Source: Kiritimatiellia bacterium
GTDB taxonomy: Bacteria > Verrucomicrobiota > Kiritimatiellia > JAFGHX01
Direction of reading: 5' to 3'
NCBI GenBank assembly: GCA_016929905.1
Contig: JAFGHX010000438.1
Span: 1-41,830, forward strand
DNA: 41,830 nt
Under the pieces are notes generated by a model. The model saw only the letters and a program-made list of their open reading frames with translations. It had not been told where the DNA came from and did not search any database. Shown here one piece after another: positions 8,069-15,038 of the stretch. The translations under genes and the position numbers were made by a program. Position 1 is the first letter of the stretch; every line of letters begins with the position of its first letter.

Positions 8069-8097
8069 TTGACCTTTGGCCCGCCCGCCTATACCAT
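8069..8097 (+). promoter_or_regulatory. Predicted promoter of the REC-HDOD gene
   Basis: TTGACC (8069-8074) is followed after 15 bp by TATACC (8090-8095) or after 17 bp by TACCAT (8092-8097). It lies 50-80 bp upstream of the start codon. The TTGAC(C/A)-N15-TATACC arrangement recurs at 36133. Confidence 0.45.
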
Positions 8098-8148
8098 ACC
8101 GTGTTTGATCGATAATCCGGATGACAGACAGGTTCTACGGGAGGAGCC

Positions 8149-9339
8149 ATGCCCAGCCCGAAAAAGCAAATTCTCTTTGTCGACGATGAACCGCGCGTGA
8201 TGTACGGCCTGCGCTACATGCTCCATACCATGAACCGAGAGTGGGAAATGGAGTTCGTGACCGGCAGCCGCCAGGCCCTGGACGCGATGGCCAAGCACCC
8301 GTACGACCTGGTCGTCGCCGACATGCTGATGCCCGAGATGTACGGCGGCGATCTGCTCGAAGAAGTCCGCAAGCGTTGGCCCGGTACGGTGCGGTTCATC
8401 CTCTCCGGTTACTCGAACAAGGAGATGATCATCCGCTCCCTCGGCGCCACGCACCAGTACCTGGCCAAACCGGTCAACGCCGATGTCCTCAAGGCGATGG
8501 TGGCGCAAGTGTTCTATCTGCACGACCTGCTGCCCTGCGAACCGCTGCGGACCCTGGTGCTGGACATGCGCACGCTGCCGACCCTCGAGAAGAACGAGGC
8601 GCGGCTGTTCGACGCGCTCAACGCCGACGAGACGTCGACGGACACAATCTCAGAAATCGTCGGCGGCGACATGGCCATGCTGGCCGTCATGCTGCACTTC
8701 GTCAACTCGGCCTTCTTCGGGCTGCGCCACAAGATCGAGAACGTGGACCACGCGCTGGGCACGCTCGGCCTTGAGACGATCCGGGACATGTTCCTCAAGG
8801 GGGAAGTCCTCGTGCCGTTTTCCGCGAGCCAGGCAGGCGCCTTTCCGATCGAGGACCTCTACCAGCACAGCGTGCGCGTCAGCGCACGCGCCGCCAAGAT
8901 CATGCAGACCCTGACCAACGAGGCCAAGCCGGTCAATGACTCCATCATGGCCGGCCTGCTGCACGGAATCGGCCTATCGGTGCTGATCGCCGGCCGTGAG
9001 GAGGCCTACGCCGGCATCTACAAGAAGCACCTCGAGGCGAAACAGCCGCTCGACTCGCTCGAGCAGGAAGCGCTGGGGGCGACCCATGCCCAAATCGGGG
9101 GCTATCTGCTCGGCATCTGGGGGCTGCCGGACGAGCTGTCCGAAGCCGTCTACTACCACCTCACGCCGTCCCTCTGCCCGAACGCCACGGTCACGCCGCT
9201 GACGGCCGTGCACGTGGCGAACGTGCTGGAGAAGGAGAAAACGCTGGGCCGCGATCATCCCGCCGCGCCGAAACTCGACTCCGACTACCTCGCCAAGCTC
9301 GGCGTGCAGAAGCTCCTGCCGCAATGGCGGGAAACGTAG
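8149..9339 (+). CDS. Response regulator with HDOD output domain
   Basis: A 396-aa cytoplasmic signalling protein. Residues 5-120 form a CheY-like receiver with the acidic pair in FVDDE, phospho-acceptor D58 in VVADMLMP and K107 in YLAKPV. Residues about 135-340 match an HDOD domain, a relative of HD phosphohydrolases that usually lacks catalysis: the motif reads HGIG (272-275) where active HD enzymes have HDIG. AGGAG lies just ahead of the ATG. It faces the REC-histidine kinase gene, 48 bp away tail to tail, so the two may form one pathway. Output (protein contact, cell cycle, c-di-GMP) cannot be told. Confidence 0.92.
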   Translation: MPSPKKQILFVDDEPRVMYGLRYMLHTMNREWEMEFVTGSRQALDAMAKHPYDLVVADMLMPEMYGGDLLEEVRKRWPGTVRFILSGYSNKEMIIRSLGATHQYLAKPVNADVLKAMVAQVFYLHDLLPCEPLRTLVLDMRTLPTLEKNEARLFDALNADETSTDTISEIVGGDMAMLAVMLHFVNSAFFGLRHKIENVDHALGTLGLETIRDMFLKGEVLVPFSASQAGAFPIEDLYQHSVRVSARAAKIMQTLTNEAKPVNDSIMAGLLHGIGLSVLIAGREEAYAGIYKKHLEAKQPLDSLEQEALGATHAQIGGYLLGIWGLPDELSEAVYYHLTPSLCPNATVTPLTAVHVANVLEKEKTLGRDHPAAPKLDSDYLAKLGVQKLLPQWRET

Positions 9340-9342
9340 AAA

Positions 9343-9363
9343 CGGCGGCGCCCTGTGCCGCCG
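9343..9363. terminator. Possible shared hairpin between convergent genes
   Basis: CGGCGGC (9343-9349) and GCCGCCG (9357-9363) form a 7-bp stem with a 7-nt loop in the 48-bp gap between two convergent genes. There is no T-run on either side, so terminator function is uncertain. Confidence 0.35.
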
Positions 9364-9387
9364 GGAGCCCAACCGCCGCCAGGCCCA

Positions 9388-10737
9388 CTACACGGAACCG
9401 GCCGCGCCGCCGGGCTGCGGGTCGGACCCGGCATCGGCTCCGCCCGCTGCGGCCAGGGGCAGCCGGATGAAGAAGGTGGTGCCCTTCTTCATCTCCGTCT
9501 CGAACGTCAGCGTCCCGCCGTGCTGCTGGACCACGGTCGCATAGGCCATGGACAGCCCCTGCCCGGTTCCCTTGCCGACTTCCTTGGTGGTGAAGAACGG
9601 GTCGAATATCTTCTCGCGCACCTGTTCCGGGATGCCCGTTCCCGTGTCGCTTACCGAGAGAACGGCGCTGCCGTCCTCCGTCCTGGACCGAACGGTAATG
9701 CGCCCCTTCTGCATGGGCACCTCGCCGAGTTCATCGGCGATCGCGTGGGCCGCGTTCACGATCAGGTTGAGCAGGACCTGCTTGATCTCGCGCGGATAAC
9801 AGGGCACAAGAGGCAGTTTCGGGTCGAGATCGATGTCCATTTCCGCAATATGCTTCCACTCGTTGCGCGAGATCGTCACCGTACTCTCGATCGCCCGGTT
9901 CAGATCGGCCTTCTGCTTCTCGCCGCCGCCCATGTGGGAGAACTCGCGCATGGCGCTGACGATCTTCTTGATCTGCTCGATGCCTTCGCCGGCCATCTGG
10001 GTGGCATTGTCCATCTCGTTCTCGATGAACTCGAGGTCGATCTTCTGGGAGGCGGCATCCGCCTCCGCCAGCATCCGCGCGCCGTCGCGGCCCGCCCCGC
10101 ACTCCGCCATCAGCTTCCTGTACGTATGAATGAGTTGGACCATGCTCGCGAGCGACCGGAACAGGAACGTCGTAATGCCGACGATGAACTGCACGGGCGT
10201 GTTGATCTCATGCGCGATCCCGGCGGCCAGCGTACCGATCGCCTCCAGCTTCAGCGCCTGCTGCAACCGGCGCTCCTTCTCCGCGATCTCCTTCACCTGC
10301 GCCTCGACCTTCTCTTCGAGGTGCTGGCGGTACTCCTCGTTCTCCCTGTCCAGCCGCCGGTTCTCCTTGCGCAACGAGGCCTGCCGCGCCGCCGCCGCCA
10401 CGACCTTGAGAAACTCTTCCACCTCGACGGGCTTCTGGAGGTAGTCGAACGCGCCGGCCGTGACCGCCTCGCGCGCCGTCGCCATCGACGGCGCGCCCGT
10501 GATCAGGACCACGGCGATGTCCGGATGGCTCTGCTGAATCAGCCGCAGCAGGTCGATGCCGCTCTGGCCGGGCAGATTGATGTCCGCCATGATCACGTCG
10601 AAGTCCGCTTCCGCCAGTTTCACCAGCGCCTGTTCCACGTCCTCGGCCACGTCGGACCCGTATCCGCCGTGGTCGAGCATGCGCGACAGCGTCTTGCGCA
10701 GGATCAGTTCGTCGTCCACTACCAGTACATTCGGCAT
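9388..10737 (-). CDS. Soluble REC-histidine kinase
   Basis: A 449-aa protein with an N-terminal receiver (V-V-D8-D9-E, phospho-acceptor D53, K103), a coiled coil at about 118-162, a dimerisation and phospho-acceptor helix with H177 in AHEINTP, and a C-terminal ATPase with NLIVNAAHAI (N box), DTGTGIP, FDPFFTTK and GTGQGLS. No membrane segment is present, so the input is probably phosphoryl transfer or a protein contact through the receiver. The start is the ATG at 10737 with AAGGGGC upstream; the frame to 10794 adds unrelated residues. Convergent with the REC-HDOD gene, which could be its target. Confidence 0.93.
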   Translation of the reverse strand: MPNVLVVDDELILRKTLSRMLDHGGYGSDVAEDVEQALVKLAEADFDVIMADINLPGQSGIDLLRLIQQSHPDIAVVLITGAPSMATAREAVTAGAFDYLQKPVEVEEFLKVVAAAARQASLRKENRRLDRENEEYRQHLEEKVEAQVKEIAEKERRLQQALKLEAIGTLAAGIAHEINTPVQFIVGITTFLFRSLASMVQLIHTYRKLMAECGAGRDGARMLAEADAASQKIDLEFIENEMDNATQMAGEGIEQIKKIVSAMREFSHMGGGEKQKADLNRAIESTVTISRNEWKHIAEMDIDLDPKLPLVPCYPREIKQVLLNLIVNAAHAIADELGEVPMQKGRITVRSRTEDGSAVLSVSDTGTGIPEQVREKIFDPFFTTKEVGKGTGQGLSMAYATVVQQHGGTLTFETEMKKGTTFFIRLPLAAAGGADAGSDPQPGGAAGSV

Positions 10738-10840
10738 GGTTCGCCCCTTATCCCCGGCTACGAAGCGGCAGCAGTGTAGCACAAGACGCGCCAAAAGGCC
10801 ATCACCGTTTGGCTATTGCAGCAGTTCAGACACTGACATC

Positions 10841-10875
10841 GGCCATTGACCATGAACCATCGACCATCAACCATT
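10841..10875. repeat. Five 7-bp direct repeats
   Basis: Degenerate heptamers of consensus RACCATN: GGCCATT, GACCATG, AACCATC, GACCATC, AACCATT. They lie between the kinase and sugar-transferase genes, just upstream of the latter. No inverted partner was found nearby. Confidence 0.65.
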
Positions 10876-10917
10876 CTGCCCCCTTGTATCCGCGGCATGT
10901 TGGTGTATCATGTCGGC

Positions 10918-12366
10918 ATGCACAGGCGCGATCGTCTCAGCGTAGCCGCCAGCGCACTGGCGGCGCTGTTCGACGCGGCGGCCGTCTTCACGGGCATTCT
11001 GCTGGCCACCTGGCTGCGGTTCGGCACGGGGTTCGTCCGCACGCTGCATGACCGGCTGGCCTGGGTGCGCGAGCGGTTCCCGCTGATCGAAGGGCCGCCG
11101 CCGCAGCACGTCTACCTCGGCGGCGCCATTATCGCCACGCTGCTGTTCCTCTGGATATTCAAGACATTCGGGCTGTACGCCAGGCCGCAGACGGGGACGT
11201 TCGGCGACAAGATCCCGCGCCTGTTCCGCGCGACCGGGCTCGGCTTCCTGATTGCCGCCTCCCTCGCCTTTGCGCTCAAGAACCGGGCGCCCGTTTCGAC
11301 CCCGGTCGTCCTGCTTTCCGTCGCAACGGTCACGATCCTGCTCCTGCTCGAACGCTACGCGCTGTTCCGCTGGGAACTGCGCCAGGCGCGCAACTCGCCC
11401 GTCGCCTCGCGCGTGCTGGTGGTCGGCGCCGACTCCGTTGGCGAGAGCCTGATGAAAGCGCTTCAAAACGAGCCCAGGCTCAGGGCCGAGGTGGTCGGGT
11501 TTCTGCAGACGGACCCGCTCAGGCAGGACGCCGCCGTGCCCAAAGCGCTGATCCGCGGGTCGATGGAGGATCTGCCCAGGCTGCTGCAGGAGGAGCGTGT
11601 GGAGCGGATCGTCGTGGCCGACAGCGGCCTCAGCCACCAGGAGATGGTCAAAATCATCATGTTGTGCGAGCGCAATCTCGTCACGTTCTCGCTCGTGCCG
11701 GACCTGTTCCGCGTGATGACCAGTTCCATGGACATCCAGTTCATCAACGGCATCCCGCTGCTCGGCATGCAGGCCTACCCGCTCGACGCGTTCGCCAACC
11801 AGTGCCTCAAGCGGGCCGAAGACGTCCTGGGTGCGCTGCTCGGGCTCATTCTCGCGGCACCGGTCATCGGCATCTGCGCGCTTCTGATCAAGAAGACCTC
11901 GCCGGGCCCTGTCTTCTACCGCCAGGAACGGTGCGGACGCAGTGGCGAGCCGTTCACCATCTACAAGCTGCGTACCATGCGGACGGACGCCGAAGTGGAG
12001 ACCGGCCCCGTCTGGGCCACCGAGGACGATCCTCGGCGAACCCGAATCGGCGCCTTCCTCCGGCGCACGAACCTCGACGAACTGCCGCAGCTCTGGAATG
12101 TCCTGAAAGGCGAGATGAGCCTCGTCGGCCCACGCCCCGAGCGGCCGCACTTCGTGGAGCAATTCAAGGAAGATATCTCGCGCTATATGTGGCGGCATGT
12201 CTCCAAGCCGGGTATCACGGGCTGGGCGCAGGTCAACGGCCTGCGCGGGAATACGAGTATCCAGGAACGCATCAAGCACGATTTGTACTACCTCGAGAAC
12301 TGGTCGCTGTCGCTCGATTTCAAGATCATGGTCCGAACGCTGTTCGCAAGAAAGAACGCGTACTGA
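10918..12366 (+). CDS. Undecaprenyl-phosphate sugar-1-phosphate transferase
   Basis: Polyprenyl-phosphate hexose-1-phosphate transferase (WcaJ/WbaP type), which starts a surface polysaccharide or O-unit on the inner membrane. The 482-aa form has four N-terminal membrane helices (about 13-32, 67-84, 105-121, 129-147), a nucleotide-fold-like region (164-290), a re-entrant helix near 303-324 and the catalytic domain with KKTSPGPVFYRQER, FTIYKLRTMRTDAE, the D387-E388 pair in NLDELPQLWNVLKGEMSLVG and GITGWAQVNGLRG. Start codons at 10846, 10897 and 10918 are possible; none has a clear ribosome site, and 10918 is chosen because the protein pattern begins there. A YuiD-type gene follows 57 bp later. 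Confidence 0.93.
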   Translation: MHRRDRLSVAASALAALFDAAAVFTGILLATWLRFGTGFVRTLHDRLAWVRERFPLIEGPPPQHVYLGGAIIATLLFLWIFKTFGLYARPQTGTFGDKIPRLFRATGLGFLIAASLAFALKNRAPVSTPVVLLSVATVTILLLLERYALFRWELRQARNSPVASRVLVVGADSVGESLMKALQNEPRLRAEVVGFLQTDPLRQDAAVPKALIRGSMEDLPRLLQEERVERIVVADSGLSHQEMVKIIMLCERNLVTFSLVPDLFRVMTSSMDIQFINGIPLLGMQAYPLDAFANQCLKRAEDVLGALLGLILAAPVIGICALLIKKTSPGPVFYRQERCGRSGEPFTIYKLRTMRTDAEVETGPVWATEDDPRRTRIGAFLRRTNLDELPQLWNVLKGEMSLVGPRPERPHFVEQFKEDISRYMWRHVSKPGITGWAQVNGLRGNTSIQERIKHDLYYLENWSLSLDFKIMVRTLFARKNAY

Positions 12367-12423
12367 CCGGCGGCGGAAGCCGAAGAGCGCCGCCGCCGGT
12401 CGGGCAGGGGGAGGGAGGGCGCC

Positions 12424-12885
12424 ATGCAATGGCCTCAGTGGAGCTGGCTGCGGAACACGGCGGTATGGACCACCTTTCTCGCCTGGCTGCTCGCCCAGTC
12501 GGCGAAGGTGCTCGGCCATCTGGTCCGAACCGGCCGAATCGATTTTCACTACCTCGTGAAGCTGGGTGGGATGCCCAGCGCGCACTCCGCCGCGGTCGGA
12601 GCCCTGGCCACGGCCGTCGGCCTGCGGCAGGGGTTCGACAGCACCCTGTTCGCCGTGGCCGGCACCTTCGCCATCGTCGTCATGTTCGACGCCCAGACCG
12701 TACGCCGCTCCGCGGGCGTCCAGGCCAGGATCCTGAACCAGATGATGGACAGTCTCGTCCGCGAGCACCGCTGGCCGGACCAGAGCAAGCTCGTCGAACT
12801 GTTCGGGCACACCCGCCTGGAGGTCTTCCTCGGCATGATCATGGGCATCCTCATGGCCCTGCTCATCCACGCCTATACCGTCTAG
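12424..12885 (+). CDS. Divergent PAP2-family (YuiD/DUF212) membrane protein
   Basis: A 153-aa inner-membrane protein. The family motif KLGGMPSAHSAAVGALATAVGL resembles part of the PAP2 phosphatase active site (PSAHS), and FDAQTVRRSAGVQARILN matches the second conserved block. A role as a lipid phosphate phosphatase is suggested by that resemblance but is not established for this family. The start is strong (GGGGGAGGGAGGG, then ATG). It follows the sugar transferase and could recycle its polyprenyl carrier, which is inference. Confidence 0.88.
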   Translation: MQWPQWSWLRNTAVWTTFLAWLLAQSAKVLGHLVRTGRIDFHYLVKLGGMPSAHSAAVGALATAVGLRQGFDSTLFAVAGTFAIVVMFDAQTVRRSAGVQARILNQMMDSLVREHRWPDQSKLVELFGHTRLEVFLGMIMGILMALLIHAYTV

Positions 12886-12893
12886 CCTGATAC

Positions 12894-12997
12894 TTGCTCG
12901 AGAACTTACTCGAGAACTTGCTCGAGAACTCACTCGAGAACCCCGCCGCAGCGGCGGGATCGACAAAGCCTACGACAAAGCTTACGACAAAGTTTCC
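12894..12997. repeat. Inverted 12-bp arrays around a GC hairpin
   Basis: Left arm: four 12-bp units (12894-12941), consensus TTGCTCGAGAAC. Centre: the perfect palindrome CCCGCCGC-A-GCGGCGGG (12942-12958). Right arm: three 12-bp units (12962-12997), GACAAAGCYTAC, whose reverse complement shares the TTTGTCG core with related arrays at 21546 and 41621. It begins 9 bp past the YuiD-type stop codon. Perfect periodicity with drifting sequence suggests expansion followed by decay. Confidence 0.85.
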
Positions 12998-13272
12998 ACC
13001 TCGTTATATCCGGCGCCGCCGCGGCGCGGATCTTTGTGCCCGGCGGTCGTCTTCCGGAGGGGGCCCGCATCAACAGGCATTTTATGGTTGCGTCGCTCTC
13101 GCCGATTTGGGTATATTTCCCGTCTCCAAATCCTCCACTTGCTGACGTGTGATACGGCCGTCAAGGACACAGGAACGGTCCGCCGAAAGGGCTGCCCGTA
13201 CGGGGTGGGTTGTACAGAGTGTCCCGTCGGCGTCCCCCGGACTAACGGCTTCTAGCGGAAAGGAGTATGGTC
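12998..13272. other. Intergenic region upstream of the ABC operon
   Basis: No gene is seen. It holds a perfect 7-bp hairpin GCGCCGC / GCGGCGC (13013-13027), a possible promoter (13088-13117), and a stretch from 13118 on that would form a leader of about 150 nt if that promoter is used. I did not recognise a known riboswitch or small RNA in it. Confidence 0.4.
13088..13117 (+). promoter_or_regulatory. Possible promoter of the ABC/Gld operon
   Basis: TTGCGT (13088-13093) and TATATT (13112-13117) are 18 bp apart (17 bp if GTATAT is used). It lies in the most AT-rich patch of the gap. Confidence 0.4.
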
Positions 13273-14274
13273 ATGCTGGAAGTGAAGAACCTCGTGAAGA
13301 CGTTCGGGCCGCTGCGCGCGGTCGACGGAGTCTCGTTCTCCGTCGCGCGCGGCGAGGTGCTCGGCTTCCTCGGCCCGAACGGCGCGGGGAAGACGACCAC
13401 GATGCGGATGATCACCGGCTTCCTCCCGCCCAGCGCCGGGACGGCCGTCATCAACGGCTACGACATCCTCGATCAGACGATCCTCGCCAAGAAGCAGATC
13501 GGCTACCTGCCGGAAAACGCGCCGACCTACGGCGACATGACCGTCACCAACTTCCTCCGGTTCGCCGCCGAACTGCGCGGGTTCCACGGCAAGGCGCGCA
13601 ACAGGCGCGTGGACGAGGTGGTCGAAAAGTACCATCTCGCCGGCGTCCGGTACCAGTCGGTGGACACGCTCTCCAAGGGGTATAACCAGCGGGTCTGCTT
13701 CGCGCAGGCGATCCTGCACGACCCGCCGGTCCTGATCATGGACGAGCCGACCGACGGGCTGGACCCGAACCAGAAGTTCGCCGTGCGCAACCTGATCCGG
13801 GAGATGGCGGCCGAGAAGGTCATTGTCATCTCCACGCATATCCTGGAGGAAGTGGACGCGGTCTGTTCCCGGGCCATCATCATCAGCCGGGGCGCGATCG
13901 TCGCTAACTGCGCGCCCGCCGAGTTGCGCGCCATGAGCGAATCGTACGGCGTCGTCGAACTCGTCCTGCCGGATGCCGACAAGAACGCCCTGGCCGCGCT
14001 CAAGCAGCTCGGCTCGGTCGCCCGCGTGGAAGTCAGCGGCGCGCGCTACAGCCTGTTCCCGGCCGACCGCGCGAATCTCCTGCGGGAGGTGACCGCTCTC
14101 ATTCACCAGCAATCCTGGCAGCCGACCGGGCTGCGTGTGCTCGACGGCCGCCTGGATGACGTGTTCCGCAAGCTGACGACCGGGAACGGAACCGGCCGCG
14201 CGCCGGATGCCGCGCCCGAGACGGATGCGAAGCAGGCCGCCAAGACGGCGCCCGCCGCCGGGGAGGAGAACTGA
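13273..14274 (+). CDS. ABC transporter ATP-binding protein, GldA type
   Basis: A 333-aa ATPase of the ABC-2 class. Walker A is GPNGAGKTT (34-42), the signature LSKGYNQRV (133-141), Walker B VLIMDEPTDGLDP (153-165), with the switch His in STHILEEVD. The C-terminal 90 residues are the extra domain common in GldA/CcmA-like proteins. The ATG at 13273 is preferred to 13267 because AAAGGAG then sits 7 bp away rather than 1. It is the first of five close genes (gaps 2, 21, 15 and 8 bp). By family it powers the GldF-type permease next to it; in Bacteroidota this set supports gliding, but related sets occur widely in non-gliding bacteria, so the substrate is unknown. Confidence 0.93.
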   Translation: MLEVKNLVKTFGPLRAVDGVSFSVARGEVLGFLGPNGAGKTTTMRMITGFLPPSAGTAVINGYDILDQTILAKKQIGYLPENAPTYGDMTVTNFLRFAAELRGFHGKARNRRVDEVVEKYHLAGVRYQSVDTLSKGYNQRVCFAQAILHDPPVLIMDEPTDGLDPNQKFAVRNLIREMAAEKVIVISTHILEEVDAVCSRAIIISRGAIVANCAPAELRAMSESYGVVELVLPDADKNALAALKQLGSVARVEVSGARYSLFPADRANLLREVTALIHQQSWQPTGLRVLDGRLDDVFRKLTTGNGTGRAPDAAPETDAKQAAKTAPAAGEEN

Positions 14275-14276
14275 CC

Positions 14277-15017
14277 ATGGAACGATTCCGCAACACCTGG
14301 ACCGTTGTCAAACGCGAATTGGCGTCGTATTTCAACTCGCCCGTCGCCTACGTGTTCATGATTGTCTTCCTGCTGCTGAACGGGTTCTTCACGTTCCTCG
14401 TGGACCGGTTCTACGAACGGGGCGAAGCGGACCTGCGCTGGTTCTTCCGCTGGCACCCGTGGCTGTACCTGGTTCTCGCGCCGGCGGCCACGATGCGGCT
14501 CTGGGCGGAAGAGAAGCGCGCCGGCACCATCGAACTGCTGCTGACCATGCCCGTCACCTCCATCCAGGCGATCGCCGGCAAGTTCCTCGCCGCCTGGCTG
14601 TTCATGGGGATGGCCCTGCTGCTGACCCTGCCGATCGTCGGCACCACCTATTACCTCGGCGCGCCCGACGGCGGCGTCATCATCGGAAGCTATATGGGCT
14701 CCTTCCTGATGGCCGGCGCCTATCTCGCCGTCGGGATGCTGACCTCCGCCATGACCCGAAACCAGGTCATCGGGTTCATCGTCGCCGTCGTGATCAGCAT
14801 GCTCATGCTCTTCGCCGGCTGGCCCATGATCACCGAGCCGCTCAGCAAGCTCGCCCCCCTCATCATGAAAGTCGTCGCCGGGTTCAGCTTCATGCCGCAC
14901 TACGAGTCTATCCAACGCGGCGTGCTCGACATACGCGACTTCGTCTATTTCGCTAGCGTCATCACCTTCATGCTGTTCGGCACGCATCTTATCCTCGAAA
15001 ACCGGAAATCGCTCTGA
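14277..15017 (+). CDS. ABC-2 type permease, GldF type
   Basis: A 246-aa integral membrane protein with about six helices. It begins with the amphipathic KRELASYFNSPVAYVF typical of GldF-like permeases and has the conserved RLWAEEKRAGTIELLLTMPV stretch, in which the EEK-GTIELL motif couples to the ATPase. It starts 2 bp after the ATPase stop codon and is likely translated together with it. Partner of the upstream ATP-binding protein. Confidence 0.93.
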   Translation: MERFRNTWTVVKRELASYFNSPVAYVFMIVFLLLNGFFTFLVDRFYERGEADLRWFFRWHPWLYLVLAPAATMRLWAEEKRAGTIELLLTMPVTSIQAIAGKFLAAWLFMGMALLLTLPIVGTTYYLGAPDGGVIIGSYMGSFLMAGAYLAVGMLTSAMTRNQVIGFIVAVVISMLMLFAGWPMITEPLSKLAPLIMKVVAGFSFMPHYESIQRGVLDIRDFVYFASVITFMLFGTHLILENRKSL

Positions 15018-15038
15018 TACCGACAGGAGGCCACCGCC

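Noticed and set aside
10867..12966. A 699-codon minus-strand frame opposite the sugar transferase
   Set aside because: It runs through two real genes and a repeat array and has no protein-family pattern.
12894..13145. Small protein read through the 12-bp array (tetrapeptide LLEN-type repeats)
   Set aside because: The frame is open only because the period is a multiple of three. It has no ribosome site and continues into unrelated hairpin sequence.
12998..13272. tRNA or known riboswitch in the gap before the ABC operon
   Set aside because: No cloverleaf with a TTCRA loop was found and no known aptamer core was recognised by eye.
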